The position numbers and the translations under genes were made by a program. A stretch of DNA of 64,000 bases from Bacteroidetes bacterium UBA1312 (GTDB lineage: Bacteria > Bacteroidota > Bacteroidia > Chitinophagales > Chitinophagaceae), in NCBI GenBank assembly GCA_002307135.1, contig DBTQ01000027.1:1-64000 (forward strand), read 5' to 3'. The notes below the pieces were generated by a model, which was given only the letters and a program-made list of their open reading frames with translations, ran no database searches and had not been told where the DNA came from. This document shows, in pieces, positions 43,717 to 52,715 of this stretch; position 1 is the stretch's first letter, and each line of letters begins with the position of its first letter.

Positions 43717-45726
43717 TTATTTTTTTACTTTTAAAAAGCTTGCATTGATGGCAACAACAACGGTACTTACGGTCATTAAAACTGCACCTGCTGCTGGACT
43801 TAATAAAATGCCTTGTTTGTATAAAATGCCTGCTGCCAAAGGCAATGCAATAACATTGTAACCGGTAGCCCAAATTAAATTCTGGATCATTTTTCGGTAG
43901 GTGGCTTTGCCAAATAAAATGAGACTCACAATATCTTTTGGATTGCTGTTTACTAACACAATACCCGCGGTTTCAGCAGCAATGTCGCTACCACTACCTA
44001 CTGCAATACCAATATCCGCAATAGCCAATGCCGGTGCATCATTTACCCCATCGCCAGTCATGGCAACAAACTCACCTTTGCTTTGTAGTTCTTTGATTTT
44101 CTCTAATTTCTGATGGGGCAATACTTCCGCTATAAAGCTATCCATGCCCAATGTTTCGCTTACGCTTTTTGCGACTTTGGCATTATCCCCCGTGAGCAAA
44201 ATGGATTTAATATTGTTTTCCTTCAAGGTCTTGATGGCGCTGGCAGATTCCGGTCTTATTTCATCCGACAAAGCAATGTATCCCACCAATTGGTTATTGA
44301 CAATTACAAATACAACCGTTTCTGTCTCATTGGCCGTAAAGCCTTCGGGGATCGGCAAGTTGTTTTCCTTTAAATAACCGGAACTAACAACCAATATCTT
44401 TTTGCCTTCCACCGTAGCTTCAACGCCTTTGCCTGTGATAGCCTTAAAGTTTTCTGTTGCCGGAATAGGAATGGACAAGTCTTTTACTTTTTGCAGAATG
44501 CCGGTTGCAATGGGATGCTCTGATTGCTGTTCCAATGCCGATGCCAAACGGATAACTTCATTTTCGCTTATTCCTTGTTGCAGCGATACGATTTTGGATA
44601 CTTCAAATTTGCCTACCGTCAATGTGCCGGTTTTGTCAAAAACTATGGTGGTTATTTTTCGTGCATTTTCAAAAGCTGTTCTGTTCTTTATCAGCAACCC
44701 ATTTTTTGCTGACAAAGCTGTTGACTTTGCAACTACCAATGGTACTGCCAAACCTAAAGCATGAGGACAACAGATAACAATGACTGTTACCATTCGTTCC
44801 ATTGCGAAGGCCAGTGACTGACCTGTGAGATACCAATACAAAAAGGTCGCAACACCAGTAACCAATGCAATTATAGTAAGCCATTTTGCAGCAGTATCTG
44901 CCAATAATTGCGTGTTTGATTTTGATTTTTGCGCATCATCCACCAGCTTCACTACCTGCGACAAATAAGAATCCTTTGCTGCATGGGAAACGGTAATTTT
45001 TATAGAGCCATTGCCATTGATCGCACCCGCAATTACCTTGTCACCTTTTACTTTTTGTACCGGCTTTGATTCACCTGTAAGCATAGATTCATTCAGGTAA
45101 CTTTCACCTTCCAGTATAATGCCATCTGCTGCTACTTTTTCGCCTGGCTTCACGAGAATGATGTCATTCTCTTTGAGTGTATCGGTTTTTACATCATGCA
45201 CCATATCAGGCATCACCATGTGTGCATCAGCAGGCATCAACTGCACCAATAATTCCAGTTCTTTTGATGCCCCGGCAACAGACTTCATTTCTATCCAATG
45301 CCCTAAAAGCATGATGAGGATCAATGTAGTCAGTTCCCAAAAGAAGTCCATGCCTTTCAAGCCAAACACTATTGCGACACTATAAGCATAGGCAACTGTA
45401 ATGGCAAAGCCAATAAGGAACATCATGCCTGGGTTCTTAGATTTTACTTCATCTACCAATCCTTTTAAGAATGGCCAACCGCCATAAAAAAAGACAATAG
45501 TAGATAGAGCAAAAAGGATATACTGTGATCCTGCAAACGGCCAGTGTACGCCCATGAAATGCTGTATCATGGTTGATAGAAGCATAATGGGAATTGTTAG
45601 TGTCAATACCACATAAAACCGCTTTTTAAAATCTGCAATCATCATGGCATGGTTATGTCCTTCATGCCCCATTGGTGGGTTTGAGCCGTGCTGCATGTTA
45701 CTATGGTTCATTTCTGAATGATTCAT
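43717..45726 (-). CDS. copB: Copper-translocating P-type ATPase, CopB (P1B-3) type
   Basis: 669 residues. His/Met-rich cytoplasmic start (MNHSEMNHSNMQHGSN) instead of an HMA domain; membrane motif VICCPHALGLAVP with CPH at ~318 marks the CopB branch; phosphorylation site DKTGTLT (~362), SEHPIATG (~402), GDGVNDAPALAIADIGIAVG (~566). Exports Cu(II) or Ag from the cytoplasm. Part of the copper cluster, promoter not identified. The 250 bp before it carry no gene. Confidence 0.95.
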   Translation of the reverse strand: MNHSEMNHSNMQHGSNPPMGHEGHNHAMMIADFKKRFYVVLTLTIPIMLLSTMIQHFMGVHWPFAGSQYILFALSTIVFFYGGWPFLKGLVDEVKSKNPGMMFLIGFAITVAYAYSVAIVFGLKGMDFFWELTTLILIMLLGHWIEMKSVAGASKELELLVQLMPADAHMVMPDMVHDVKTDTLKENDIILVKPGEKVAADGIILEGESYLNESMLTGESKPVQKVKGDKVIAGAINGNGSIKITVSHAAKDSYLSQVVKLVDDAQKSKSNTQLLADTAAKWLTIIALVTGVATFLYWYLTGQSLAFAMERMVTVIVICCPHALGLAVPLVVAKSTALSAKNGLLIKNRTAFENARKITTIVFDKTGTLTVGKFEVSKIVSLQQGISENEVIRLASALEQQSEHPIATGILQKVKDLSIPIPATENFKAITGKGVEATVEGKKILVVSSGYLKENNLPIPEGFTANETETVVFVIVNNQLVGYIALSDEIRPESASAIKTLKENNIKSILLTGDNAKVAKSVSETLGMDSFIAEVLPHQKLEKIKELQSKGEFVAMTGDGVNDAPALAIADIGIAVGSGSDIAAETAGIVLVNSNPKDIVSLILFGKATYRKMIQNLIWATGYNVIALPLAAGILYKQGILLSPAAGAVLMTVSTVVVAINASFLKVKK

Positions 45727-45977
45727 GCTGTAAAGTTTTATGTTAAAACAGTTTCTTTATTAGTACAACTACAACGTACAAAGGTGATTTCTTTTAGAGC
45801 CGGAATTATTACACAAATCTTTATAGGAATTGCATTATTCACAGGTTAAGGGTATTGGCTTGTCAATTTATTTGCAGCAATCCTTTTTACGAATAAAAAT
45901 TGCTTTGAAAATCCTGATTAATATTTGCTTCAATTTATACATACACGTCATTATTAGGAGAAAGGTAATCTGCTATT

Positions 45978-46802
45978 TTACTTGACAACATTGAATAATA
46001 AATGTTCTACGCGAACCAGCACTCCATTGGGTGCAGTCCGGAACATATTGGTGTACAATTCCCTTTTGTATCCCACATCCACTCGTGTCTGGCTATTGAA
46101 AATAAATTGTACAGATGCTGCCAGATCCATAAAAGATTTACCATTTCCAGGTAAGTATTGCCCCAACATTTCCACCATAACATTCAGGTTCGTTTGGCCA
46201 TAATCTGTATAGGTCTTCGGCAGCAATAGCCGCCCTGTGGATAGTGCATAATTAATGGCTCTGTTTGCCTGAAATGTTGGAAACTCATTACCAGCTGCAT
46301 TACCATAAGCCTGTTCATAGCTTACTGTTGCTGATATGGCTTGCTTGTGTAATAGCTGCGTAGCAATTAGCCCTAGTTCATAACCAGAATTATGCCCGTT
46401 GGTCTCAATCTCCTCCTCATGGATTGTACTATTATTTATCGCAATCCTTGCAAATGCAGCCATGCGCAAATGCCGATTGACTTTATCCTTGCTGAAAAAC
46501 CTGTATTTGGCATATAGAGCGGCTCCTTCAACGGATAATCCTTTATCCCGGTTACTTGAAAAACCCTCGACATGTAGCATGAGGTTCTTGGTTACACCTA
46601 TCATTACTTCCGGGATCAAATGGTAATTGATGCTGTTGCTTGTGTTATCCTGCATCAGCCAATTGCTCATTCGGATACCTACGGACTTTGCGGGCATATT
46701 ACTTGCAGGCTCCGTATAGACAAACAGTTCCTGGCCTTCCGCATTCGTAATACCCATCCCTAAAAATCCAGCCAACAGAAATCTTCTTATAAAATATTTC
46801 AT
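45978..46802 (-). CDS. Outer-membrane beta-barrel-like protein of the copper cluster
   Basis: 274 residues; signal peptide MKYFIRRFLLAGFLGMGITN with A-G-Q cleavage; beta-rich throughout with strands such as VGIRMSNWLMQDNTSNSINY, MLHVEGFSSNRDKGLSVEGA ALYAKYRFF, DVGYKRELYTNMFRT. No recognised domain; probably an outer-membrane barrel of the copper system. 11 bp from the next gene, HMA protein, so same transcript. Confidence 0.7.
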   Translation of the reverse strand: MKYFIRRFLLAGFLGMGITNAEGQELFVYTEPASNMPAKSVGIRMSNWLMQDNTSNSINYHLIPEVMIGVTKNLMLHVEGFSSNRDKGLSVEGAALYAKYRFFSKDKVNRHLRMAAFARIAINNSTIHEEEIETNGHNSGYELGLIATQLLHKQAISATVSYEQAYGNAAGNEFPTFQANRAINYALSTGRLLLPKTYTDYGQTNLNVMVEMLGQYLPGNGKSFMDLAASVQFIFNSQTRVDVGYKRELYTNMFRTAPNGVLVRVEHLLFNVVK

Positions 46803-46813
46803 TTTGAACCAGG

Positions 46814-47311
46814 TTAAAGCAAAGTGACATGATAAATATTAGGTGCATCTGACTTCATTGCAATGTCTTTTGCATACTTCTTGTGTTCCGTTGATGACAG
46901 GTAATTTTTATCTACAACAAGGAATGTTTTTAATCCCCGAATTGTCTGCTTTGCGGTATTAAGGAAAAGGAATGTACTCCCTTGAAAGGATAGCTTAGTA
47001 TCGGTTTCAACTTCTGTTTTTTCAACGTTGGCAGTTACTTTTAGGGTCGCTACAGAAAACCCTGCATCTTCAACAGCCTTTTTTATGGCTTCCAAAGAAA
47101 CAGGTGCGCCGTCTTTAAAAGTGATGAGGTAACTGGAGCTATTGATGTTCACCTTGATGTCCTTAATAGCTGGAACTTTCACCAGAGACTTATAAATGGC
47201 CTTGCTGCACATACTGCATGTAAGGCCACTTGCTGTGAGGTTTACAGATTTTATTTGAGCAAAGGATGGCAAAGACAGTAGCATTGCCGTGATAAAAATG
47301 AACTGTTTCAT
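46814..47311 (-). CDS. Periplasmic HMA-domain metal chaperone-like protein
   Basis: 165 residues. Signal peptide, then LTASGLTCSMCSKAIYKSLV with metal site CSMC, the Atx1/HMA betalphabeta fold. A C-terminal extension (~95-165) has no recognised family. Secreted single-domain HMA proteins are common in Bacteroidota copper clusters and could pass copper to the oxidases. 31 bp upstream of it lies the DUF3347 gene. Confidence 0.85.
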   Translation of the reverse strand: MKQFIFITAMLLSLPSFAQIKSVNLTASGLTCSMCSKAIYKSLVKVPAIKDIKVNINSSSYLITFKDGAPVSLEAIKKAVEDAGFSVATLKVTANVEKTEVETDTKLSFQGSTFLFLNTAKQTIRGLKTFLVVDKNYLSSTEHKKYAKDIAMKSDAPNIYHVTLL

Positions 47312-47342
47312 TATTTGAATATTTGCTGTTTTAGAGAAAGAA

Positions 47343-47957
47343 TTATTTTTTTACAACGTTGATTATGCCGCCGCATTCCAGCATCTCACTACCGTAATAT
47401 GGATTTTTGATCTCTGTTTTATCACTCAACCAGGAAGCACCTTTTCCATTCAATGCCATCGGACAATGCGCCTGATAAATGGGCCGGTCATTTCCAAATG
47501 CTTTAACCAGTTCATAAACATGATCTGAAAAAGGGGCAAATGTTGTTCGCTGTATTTTAATATCCTGACTTTTACCAATACTCAATGCCAAATCCTGAAT
47601 CTTTGTTACTTGGCTTTCATAAGCTTGTTTTTGATCGGCAGGAAGGTTCGCCGCGTCGAAAGCTTTTACGAGTTTACTAATGCTCATGGCCTGGATTGCA
47701 GCTTCAGCACTTTTATCGGTTGCCAGTGCAGACTGTACGCCTAAATAGGCTTTATAAATGTCCTGAACCTGGATATTCAGTTTTGCGTCTGTGGTTGCAA
47801 AAGCAGCTTTTACAATTTTAGCATCTGCTAATTCATCGGAATGTGTGCTACTTGTGTCCTCTGTTTTTGAGGTGTTTTCTTTGGTATTCGCAGTATTTCC
47901 ACATGAAGCGAATGATAGTGTTATAATAACAGATAATGTGATGAATGTGATTTTCAT
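47343..47957 (-). CDS. DUF3347 lipoprotein
   Basis: 204 residues from ATG 47957. Lipoprotein signal ITLSFASCGN; then the helical DUF3347 domain (IYKAYLGVQSALATDKSAEA ... FAPFSDHVYELVKAFGNDRP IYQAHCPMALNGKGASWLSD) ending in GSEMLECGGI. It contains the conserved HCPMA and ECG pair; by family position these could bind copper, and it often accompanies copper efflux genes. ORF could open at 48053, but that part lacks a lipoprotein start. Confidence 0.87.
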   Translation of the reverse strand: MKITFITLSVIITLSFASCGNTANTKENTSKTEDTSSTHSDELADAKIVKAAFATTDAKLNIQVQDIYKAYLGVQSALATDKSAEAAIQAMSISKLVKAFDAANLPADQKQAYESQVTKIQDLALSIGKSQDIKIQRTTFAPFSDHVYELVKAFGNDRPIYQAHCPMALNGKGASWLSDKTEIKNPYYGSEMLECGGIINVVKK

Positions 47958-48087
47958 TTTTATGGCTTTGATATTGAGAATAATTGGCGTGTGCTGTAGC
48001 AAAACGCCATAAAAAATGCAATAAAGAAGATGAAATGCAGCCATGAGCAGCACACACCTCCCTTATTGCAGGAGCAATAAAAAAGTA

Positions 48088-48495
48088 TCAGACACGAAAA
48101 TTACCTATCCGCAGGTAGATGGGGCATCCCGGAATTATGACGGGCGGTGGCGCATGGGCTTGCTCCGTCTTGTTAGCACAAGTAGCGGGAATGTCATTGG
48201 AATAAAAATTATAAGTGGGCAAAGGATGGGCATAGTCACTCAAATGAATTTTGGCGATAATGTCTTTTGCTAAAACCTGATCGGAAGTGCTTTTGATGAT
48301 TTTGTGTTCATCCTTACAGCAACCTTTCTTAGATGCTTTTTTATCCATGCCACAACGGGGACAATGATGACTATCTTTTTGATCCCCAAAATTGACTGCT
48401 ACCATTTTGCCCATGCAATAATGTACATGCACCGTAATACCTATGCTGATGCACAGATAAGATATGGCTAACATTATGACTAAAAAGCGTTTCAT
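48088..48495 (-). CDS. HYC_CC_PP-family protein
   Basis: 135 residues from ATG 48495. MKRFLVIMLAISYLCISIGI signal, then VHVHYCMGKMV (HYC), CPRCGMDKKASKKGCCKDEH (CC), and HAPPPVIIPG (PP), giving the family name. Function unknown; found with copper and heavy-metal genes. A second member is at 51528. Confidence 0.85.
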   Translation of the reverse strand: MKRFLVIMLAISYLCISIGITVHVHYCMGKMVAVNFGDQKDSHHCPRCGMDKKASKKGCCKDEHKIIKSTSDQVLAKDIIAKIHLSDYAHPLPTYNFYSNDIPATCANKTEQAHAPPPVIIPGCPIYLRIGNFRV

Positions 48496-48588
48496 CGGGT
48501 ATGTAAAATTAAAATTTTGAAACAACTGTCATGCTATAACTATCTTAAAAAGACATTGTGTTTAGTTGCTTTTTGACAACTAAATAGC

Positions 48589-50283
48589 TTATTCAACCGT
48601 TATTTTTTGAACGGTAGTACCCTCTTGATTAGAGATGGATACTGCATAAATACCTCTTGCCCAATGGGAAACGTCAATGGTCTGTTCTTTCGCATTAACG
48701 GTGGCTTTGTACACCTGCTTGCCAGTCATATCCATTGCCAGAATGGTCATAACAGAAGCAATAACACTTTTTGATTTTACCGTAAAACTTTGATGTGCCG
48801 GGTTGGGGAATAGTTGCAAGTCGTCCATTTTTCCGGCCACTTCATTTATTCCGGTAGTATTTGGTGTTACTACGAATTGTCCCATCATGCCATCATCTTC
48901 GTGCATTAAAATATGGCAGTGGTACATGTAGGGTGTAGTAGTATCAGCAAAGTCCTCAAACTTCATAATAATTCTAACTGTGTCATTCGGTTCAACTAAA
49001 ACAACGTCTTTAGCACCGCCTTCTTTCGGGGAAGGCGATATGCCGTTTCTGTCCAGAATAAAAAAGTGAACATCATGGATATGAAAAGGGTGAGACACCA
49101 TTGTCTGATTGGTGAAACGCCAGATCTCTGTACTATTCAGTGGTATCCGGTAATTAATGTGCATCATGTCAAATGAGCTGTCATTAAAGTAAAACGGGCC
49201 ATCCATGACCAGTAAACTATCCGCAGAAAAGTTGATAGTTCTGGTAAGTGTAGCTGAACTTGCCGCATAGGGTGTTATAGATACTAATGAGGTTGGAATA
49301 GTTGTTACCGGACTTGCAGTAGCTGCGCCAATATTGAGTTTCAGAATATTGAAATCTATACCATTCAGAGAACTATTCATTGGTGGAGAACCGGGTGGCA
49401 TGGGCATTGTAGGTCCACCTTGCACCCCCATTGGCATCTCCGAAGCATAACTCATCAAGTATATCGTTTGTCCGTTCATGCCGGTCAAATCCAACAATAC
49501 TTCAGCACGTTCTCCCGGTGATAAACGAATACGTGTAGTGGCAACCGGAGCAGATAAAAGACCGTCATCATTGCCGATCACGTAAAACGTTTTATTGCCT
49601 GTAAAGCCAAAATTGAAATTTCGCTCACCTGCTGCATTTAACAAGCGTAAACGTACTATCTGCGCAGGGATATTGGTGTAGGGATTGAATGTACCATTTA
49701 CCAGAATAATACTATCTACCATACCTCTTGGATTAATTTGGTTCAGCGTATCAAGCTGTTGGGATTGTACTATGATTGGCAAATCATCTACGCCATATTT
49801 ACGGGGTAGGTTTAGTGTCGCTTCTATCGAATCTCGCACAATAATCATACCCGCCAGACCCAACATTGCCTGTTGAGTCGTCTTCATGTGGATGTGCGGA
49901 TGATACCAATAGGTAGCGGCATTGTTCATTACCTTAAATGATGGATTCCAGGTTGTCGTTGGTAAGATTGCGGTATGCGGGCCCCCATCATTTGTAGGTG
50001 CAACATGTAAGCCATGCCAATGAACGGAACTTGTATCACCAATGCTGTTCAGAACGTGTATGTTTACGGTACTGTTCTTTTGTAAGATCAATGTCGGCCC
50101 TAAATACTTAAATGTATTGAAAGCCATTGTTTGGGTCTTCTTACCGGGCAGGATTTGTAAACTGTCTTTGTGCATGGAGAGATTAATCGTCGTACCGGAC
50201 AATGTATCGGGAATCAATAAGGGTTGTTGGGCATTGGATAGCAACGGAACGCACAACAATACAATAGGCAATATCTTTTTCAT
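48589..50283 (-). CDS. T9SS-secreted multicopper oxidase
   Basis: 564 residues. Signal MKKILPIVLLCVPLLSNAQQ; copper sites HWHGLHVAPTNDGGPHTAIL, WYHPHIHMKTTQ, HPFHIHDVHFF and HCHILMHEDDGMMGQFV; sorting tail LQLFPNPAHQSFTVKSKSV to TVQKITVE. Compared with 40569 it has no Met-rich insert. Secreted or surface-attached copper oxidase via T9SS. A hairpin between it and the 50332 gene. Confidence 0.92.
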   Translation of the reverse strand: MKKILPIVLLCVPLLSNAQQPLLIPDTLSGTTINLSMHKDSLQILPGKKTQTMAFNTFKYLGPTLILQKNSTVNIHVLNSIGDTSSVHWHGLHVAPTNDGGPHTAILPTTTWNPSFKVMNNAATYWYHPHIHMKTTQQAMLGLAGMIIVRDSIEATLNLPRKYGVDDLPIIVQSQQLDTLNQINPRGMVDSIILVNGTFNPYTNIPAQIVRLRLLNAAGERNFNFGFTGNKTFYVIGNDDGLLSAPVATTRIRLSPGERAEVLLDLTGMNGQTIYLMSYASEMPMGVQGGPTMPMPPGSPPMNSSLNGIDFNILKLNIGAATASPVTTIPTSLVSITPYAASSATLTRTINFSADSLLVMDGPFYFNDSSFDMMHINYRIPLNSTEIWRFTNQTMVSHPFHIHDVHFFILDRNGISPSPKEGGAKDVVLVEPNDTVRIIMKFEDFADTTTPYMYHCHILMHEDDGMMGQFVVTPNTTGINEVAGKMDDLQLFPNPAHQSFTVKSKSVIASVMTILAMDMTGKQVYKATVNAKEQTIDVSHWARGIYAVSISNQEGTTVQKITVE

Positions 50284-50298
50284 AAACGGAAAATTTAT

Positions 50299-50326
50299 AA
50301 CGGGGAAAGCGCGTTACTTCCCCCGT
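50299..50326 (-). terminator. GC-rich hairpin between T9SS protein and multicopper oxidase
   Basis: AACGGGGAAAGC / GCGTTACTTCCCCCGT (minus strand), strong stem of ~10 bp; the multicopper oxidase start follows 16 bp later, so it may be attenuator or terminator. Confidence 0.5.
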
Positions 50327-50331
50327 AGTTA

Positions 50332-51231
50332 TTATTGGACTATAAACTTCTGAACTGAACTTTGCGTTCCATCATTCAAGCTAAGAGAATAAGTACCCGA
50401 TGGAAGCGTGGATACATCAAAAGAAAGTTGGTTACTGCCTTGAGTTGCATTTACCGTGCTTGTATTCACAACTTTACCTAAAATATTAATAATTTGTGCT
50501 GTGTAGTTTGTCGTAACCTTACTGCTAAAGGAAAGATTAATTTTATTTTTAGCAGGATTAGGATAAAGTGCCACGTTATTGATATTGCTTTCAATGGATG
50601 CAACAGCAGTAGTCGCTGTACCTGAAAAAGCAAGATTATCTACCCATAGATAACTACCATTTGCCGGAGTAAATCCACTACTTGATGACATGATAATTAA
50701 AGCAGAATCCGGTGTAAAACTCTTACTGTAGGCTAAGGGAATAGAAAATGGAGCCCAACTCATAGCCATTCCTGATAATGATTGTACGGCAGATGCTACG
50801 GTATCGCGTTTCATTGTACCTGTATTCCATTTGGTAAGGTAAACCGAAATATAACCTGCATCCGAAGTGGACATGGCCATATACTGCCAGGAACCAGTCA
50901 GGTTCAGAGCGCGCACCGTATATGGGAAACCTCCGGTTATAGCCATTGTCGTCGTATTTATGTTTCCTGTAGCAGCGATGCCGGTCATTACACCCATACC
51001 TGTAACTGTTTTCGACGTTAATTTTAGGTAAGAGGCTCCAACGCTTCCAGGCGTACCCTTCTCCGCTGTATATACAGACATTGGTGCTGTCATCGCATTA
51101 ATAGTTCCCCAATTATCGGGGTTGGAATAAGATCCAATAGTCGTCCAGCTTTCAAAGCCTGCATTAGGAATTTGTGCTGATGTGCCCAATGCAGCCGCTA
51201 GGAAAGCGGACAGTAGAATTGATTTTTTCAT
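50332..51231 (-). CDS. T9SS-secreted protein
   Basis: 299 residues from ATG 51231. Signal MKKSILLSAFLAAALGTSAQ, then PNAGFESWTTIGSYSNPDNW, a carbohydrate-binding-like domain widespread in Bacteroidota, and a type A tail VALYPNPAKNKINLSFSSKV to SVQKFIVQ. The middle (TSDAGYISVYLTKW) is beta-rich. Located in the copper cluster, so its surface role may be linked to metal. Confidence 0.8.
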   Translation of the reverse strand: MKKSILLSAFLAAALGTSAQIPNAGFESWTTIGSYSNPDNWGTINAMTAPMSVYTAEKGTPGSVGASYLKLTSKTVTGMGVMTGIAATGNINTTTMAITGGFPYTVRALNLTGSWQYMAMSTSDAGYISVYLTKWNTGTMKRDTVASAVQSLSGMAMSWAPFSIPLAYSKSFTPDSALIIMSSSSGFTPANGSYLWVDNLAFSGTATTAVASIESNINNVALYPNPAKNKINLSFSSKVTTNYTAQIINILGKVVNTSTVNATQGSNQLSFDVSTLPSGTYSLSLNDGTQSSVQKFIVQ

Positions 51232-51527
51232 TTGATTGTTTTTTAAAATGAGCATTGATAATTGTAGTGAAAGAAAATGAAGTTGTATAATTGGATAATT
51301 TGTGTTGATAAACGAACCCATTGTGAACTATGATAATTCAGAGGATGGTTCTGTCAATTTTTCAAATACTTTGAAAATCCAAAAATGAAAAATGTGATTT
51401 GCTGCAAGAAATCGTGCAACAGAAAAACTAACTCCATCTTCGATAGGAGTGTTTATTCTAATGACGATGCAGAAAATAGCAAAACCCACAAGTATGTAAC
51501 ACCTGTAGGCATAGAGAAAATGAAAAA

Positions 51528-51926
51528 TCAGATTAAAAACTGCTGATGCAGTATATGAATGGCTACCGTTCGTATTAACGGAGGCGAATGCACAAGAGGA
51601 ATTGCGTAGGGAATATTGACCAGCTTAAAATTCTGCTGAACAATTTGAATGGTTGCCGGGATAGCTGCCTCAACTACAAACTGCTTGTCGAAATTAAGCT
51701 GCTTTGCAAAGGACTGATTATTATCTACCTTGAATTTACAATGTTTGGTTTTGCAACAACCCTTCTTCTCTTGCGTGCCACCACAACAACATTTGCTTTT
51801 TTTCTTTTGACTGTTGAAAGCAAAATATTGAAATATCTTGCCACAATAATGATAGGAGATGCTTGCACCGCAAACATTTGCGGCAAGTAGCATTATCAAT
51901 ATTATGGAAGTAAATTTCTTCAACAA
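51528..51926 (-). CDS. Second HYC_CC_PP-family protein
   Basis: 132 residues. Signal MLKKFTSIILIMLLAANVCG, then ISYHYCGKIFQYFAF (HYC), KSKCCCGGTQEKKGCCKTKH (Cys-rich CC part) and VHSPPLIRTVAI (PP). Shares only the family pattern with 48088. Its promoter is a consensus pair at 51945-51976. Probably heads the copper operon toward 40.5 kb. Confidence 0.82.
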   Translation of the reverse strand: MLKKFTSIILIMLLAANVCGASISYHYCGKIFQYFAFNSQKKKSKCCCGGTQEKKGCCKTKHCKFKVDNNQSFAKQLNFDKQFVVEAAIPATIQIVQQNFKLVNIPYAIPLVHSPPLIRTVAIHILHQQFLI

Positions 51927-51944
51927 AAGAAAGATTTAGTAAAC

Positions 51945-51976
51945 CAAAAGTATTTTTTAATTTTAATAAATCCAAA
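51945..51976 (-). promoter_or_regulatory. Consensus promoter of the 51528 gene
   Basis: Minus strand TTTG-N20-TACTTTTG. Ends 18 bp before the start ATG at 51926, so the leader is short. Confidence 0.65.
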
Positions 51977-52020
51977 GAAACTTTCATTTAGGAGTTCCAA
52001 ACGATTGATGACTCTAATAT

Positions 52021-52594
52021 CTTACAAGCACAATCCAATCTCCTACAAGTCTTTAGGTTCATAGCCTTCGGTCAATTTGTCAAATAATAATAAAGCTGAA
52101 TTTGTAATTTCATTGATTTTTTCGTCCAGTTAGAACCAGTGAAATCATTTACTGGAACCAACATACGGTAATTATATAATGCATTTAAAAATTAGTCCGG
52201 ACGAAAAAACCCGCGACTAGCGCGGGTTTCATTTTTGAGTGAACCGGATTGGATTCGAACCAATGACTCTCAGCTTAGAAGAATACATACCCTACTCTAT
52301 CATTATCTGAAACCCTTACTGGTAGCGGTTTATGAAAAATTAAATTTTATAAAGAACTAGGTTTGTAACGTAAAGTGTTACGGATTTTGTTACAAGAAAA
52401 CTTCCTTTCTTGAGAGTAAAATTACACTATAAACCCGATTGCGTTAAACTATTTTTATTAGCTGTTGATTTATCCACTTCAAGTATTAGCTACATATTGC
52501 GCATGTTAAATCTTCAATGGCATCAATAGTCAACTGAAGCGCGACAATCACGTTGTCTATATTAAATATGAAGAGTCTCTCCGCCATTCTTACA
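52021..52594. repeat. Large direct repeat, left copy
   Basis: 574 bp, about 97% identical by eye to 62605-63179 in the same orientation. In minus-strand order it contains the 60-bp repeat (52535-52594), an AT-rich stretch, a tRNA-Arg 3' half with terminator, and a frameshifted copy of the small ORF at 62627. The shared word GTTCCAAAC lies just beyond both left ends. Confidence 0.9.
52241..52281 (-). pseudogene. tRNA-Arg(TCT)-like 3' half, left copy
   Basis: The minus strand has anticodon loop CTTCTAA, stem GCTGA, T arm ATTGG-TTCGAAT-CCAAT and acceptor CCGGTTC. The 5' half that should pair is missing. A terminator follows at 52207-52229 (AAACCCGCG-ACTAG-CGCGGGTTT). Not a functional tRNA. Confidence 0.75.
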
Positions 52595-52656
52595 CAATGA
52601 GCACCAAAATATGCAGGAATTTGACTAGAATAGATTAAAGTTTACCATCATCATCA

Positions 52657-52700
52657 ATATATAAAAGCCCGCGAAAAAAAATCACGGGCTTTTATATATT
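52657..52700 (-). terminator. Strong terminator of the 1732-residue gene
   Basis: AATATATAAAAGCCCG pairs perfectly with CGGGCTTTTATATATT, 16 bp, 13 bp after the stop. Confidence 0.9.
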
Positions 52701-52715
52701 GAACATCTAATTCAG

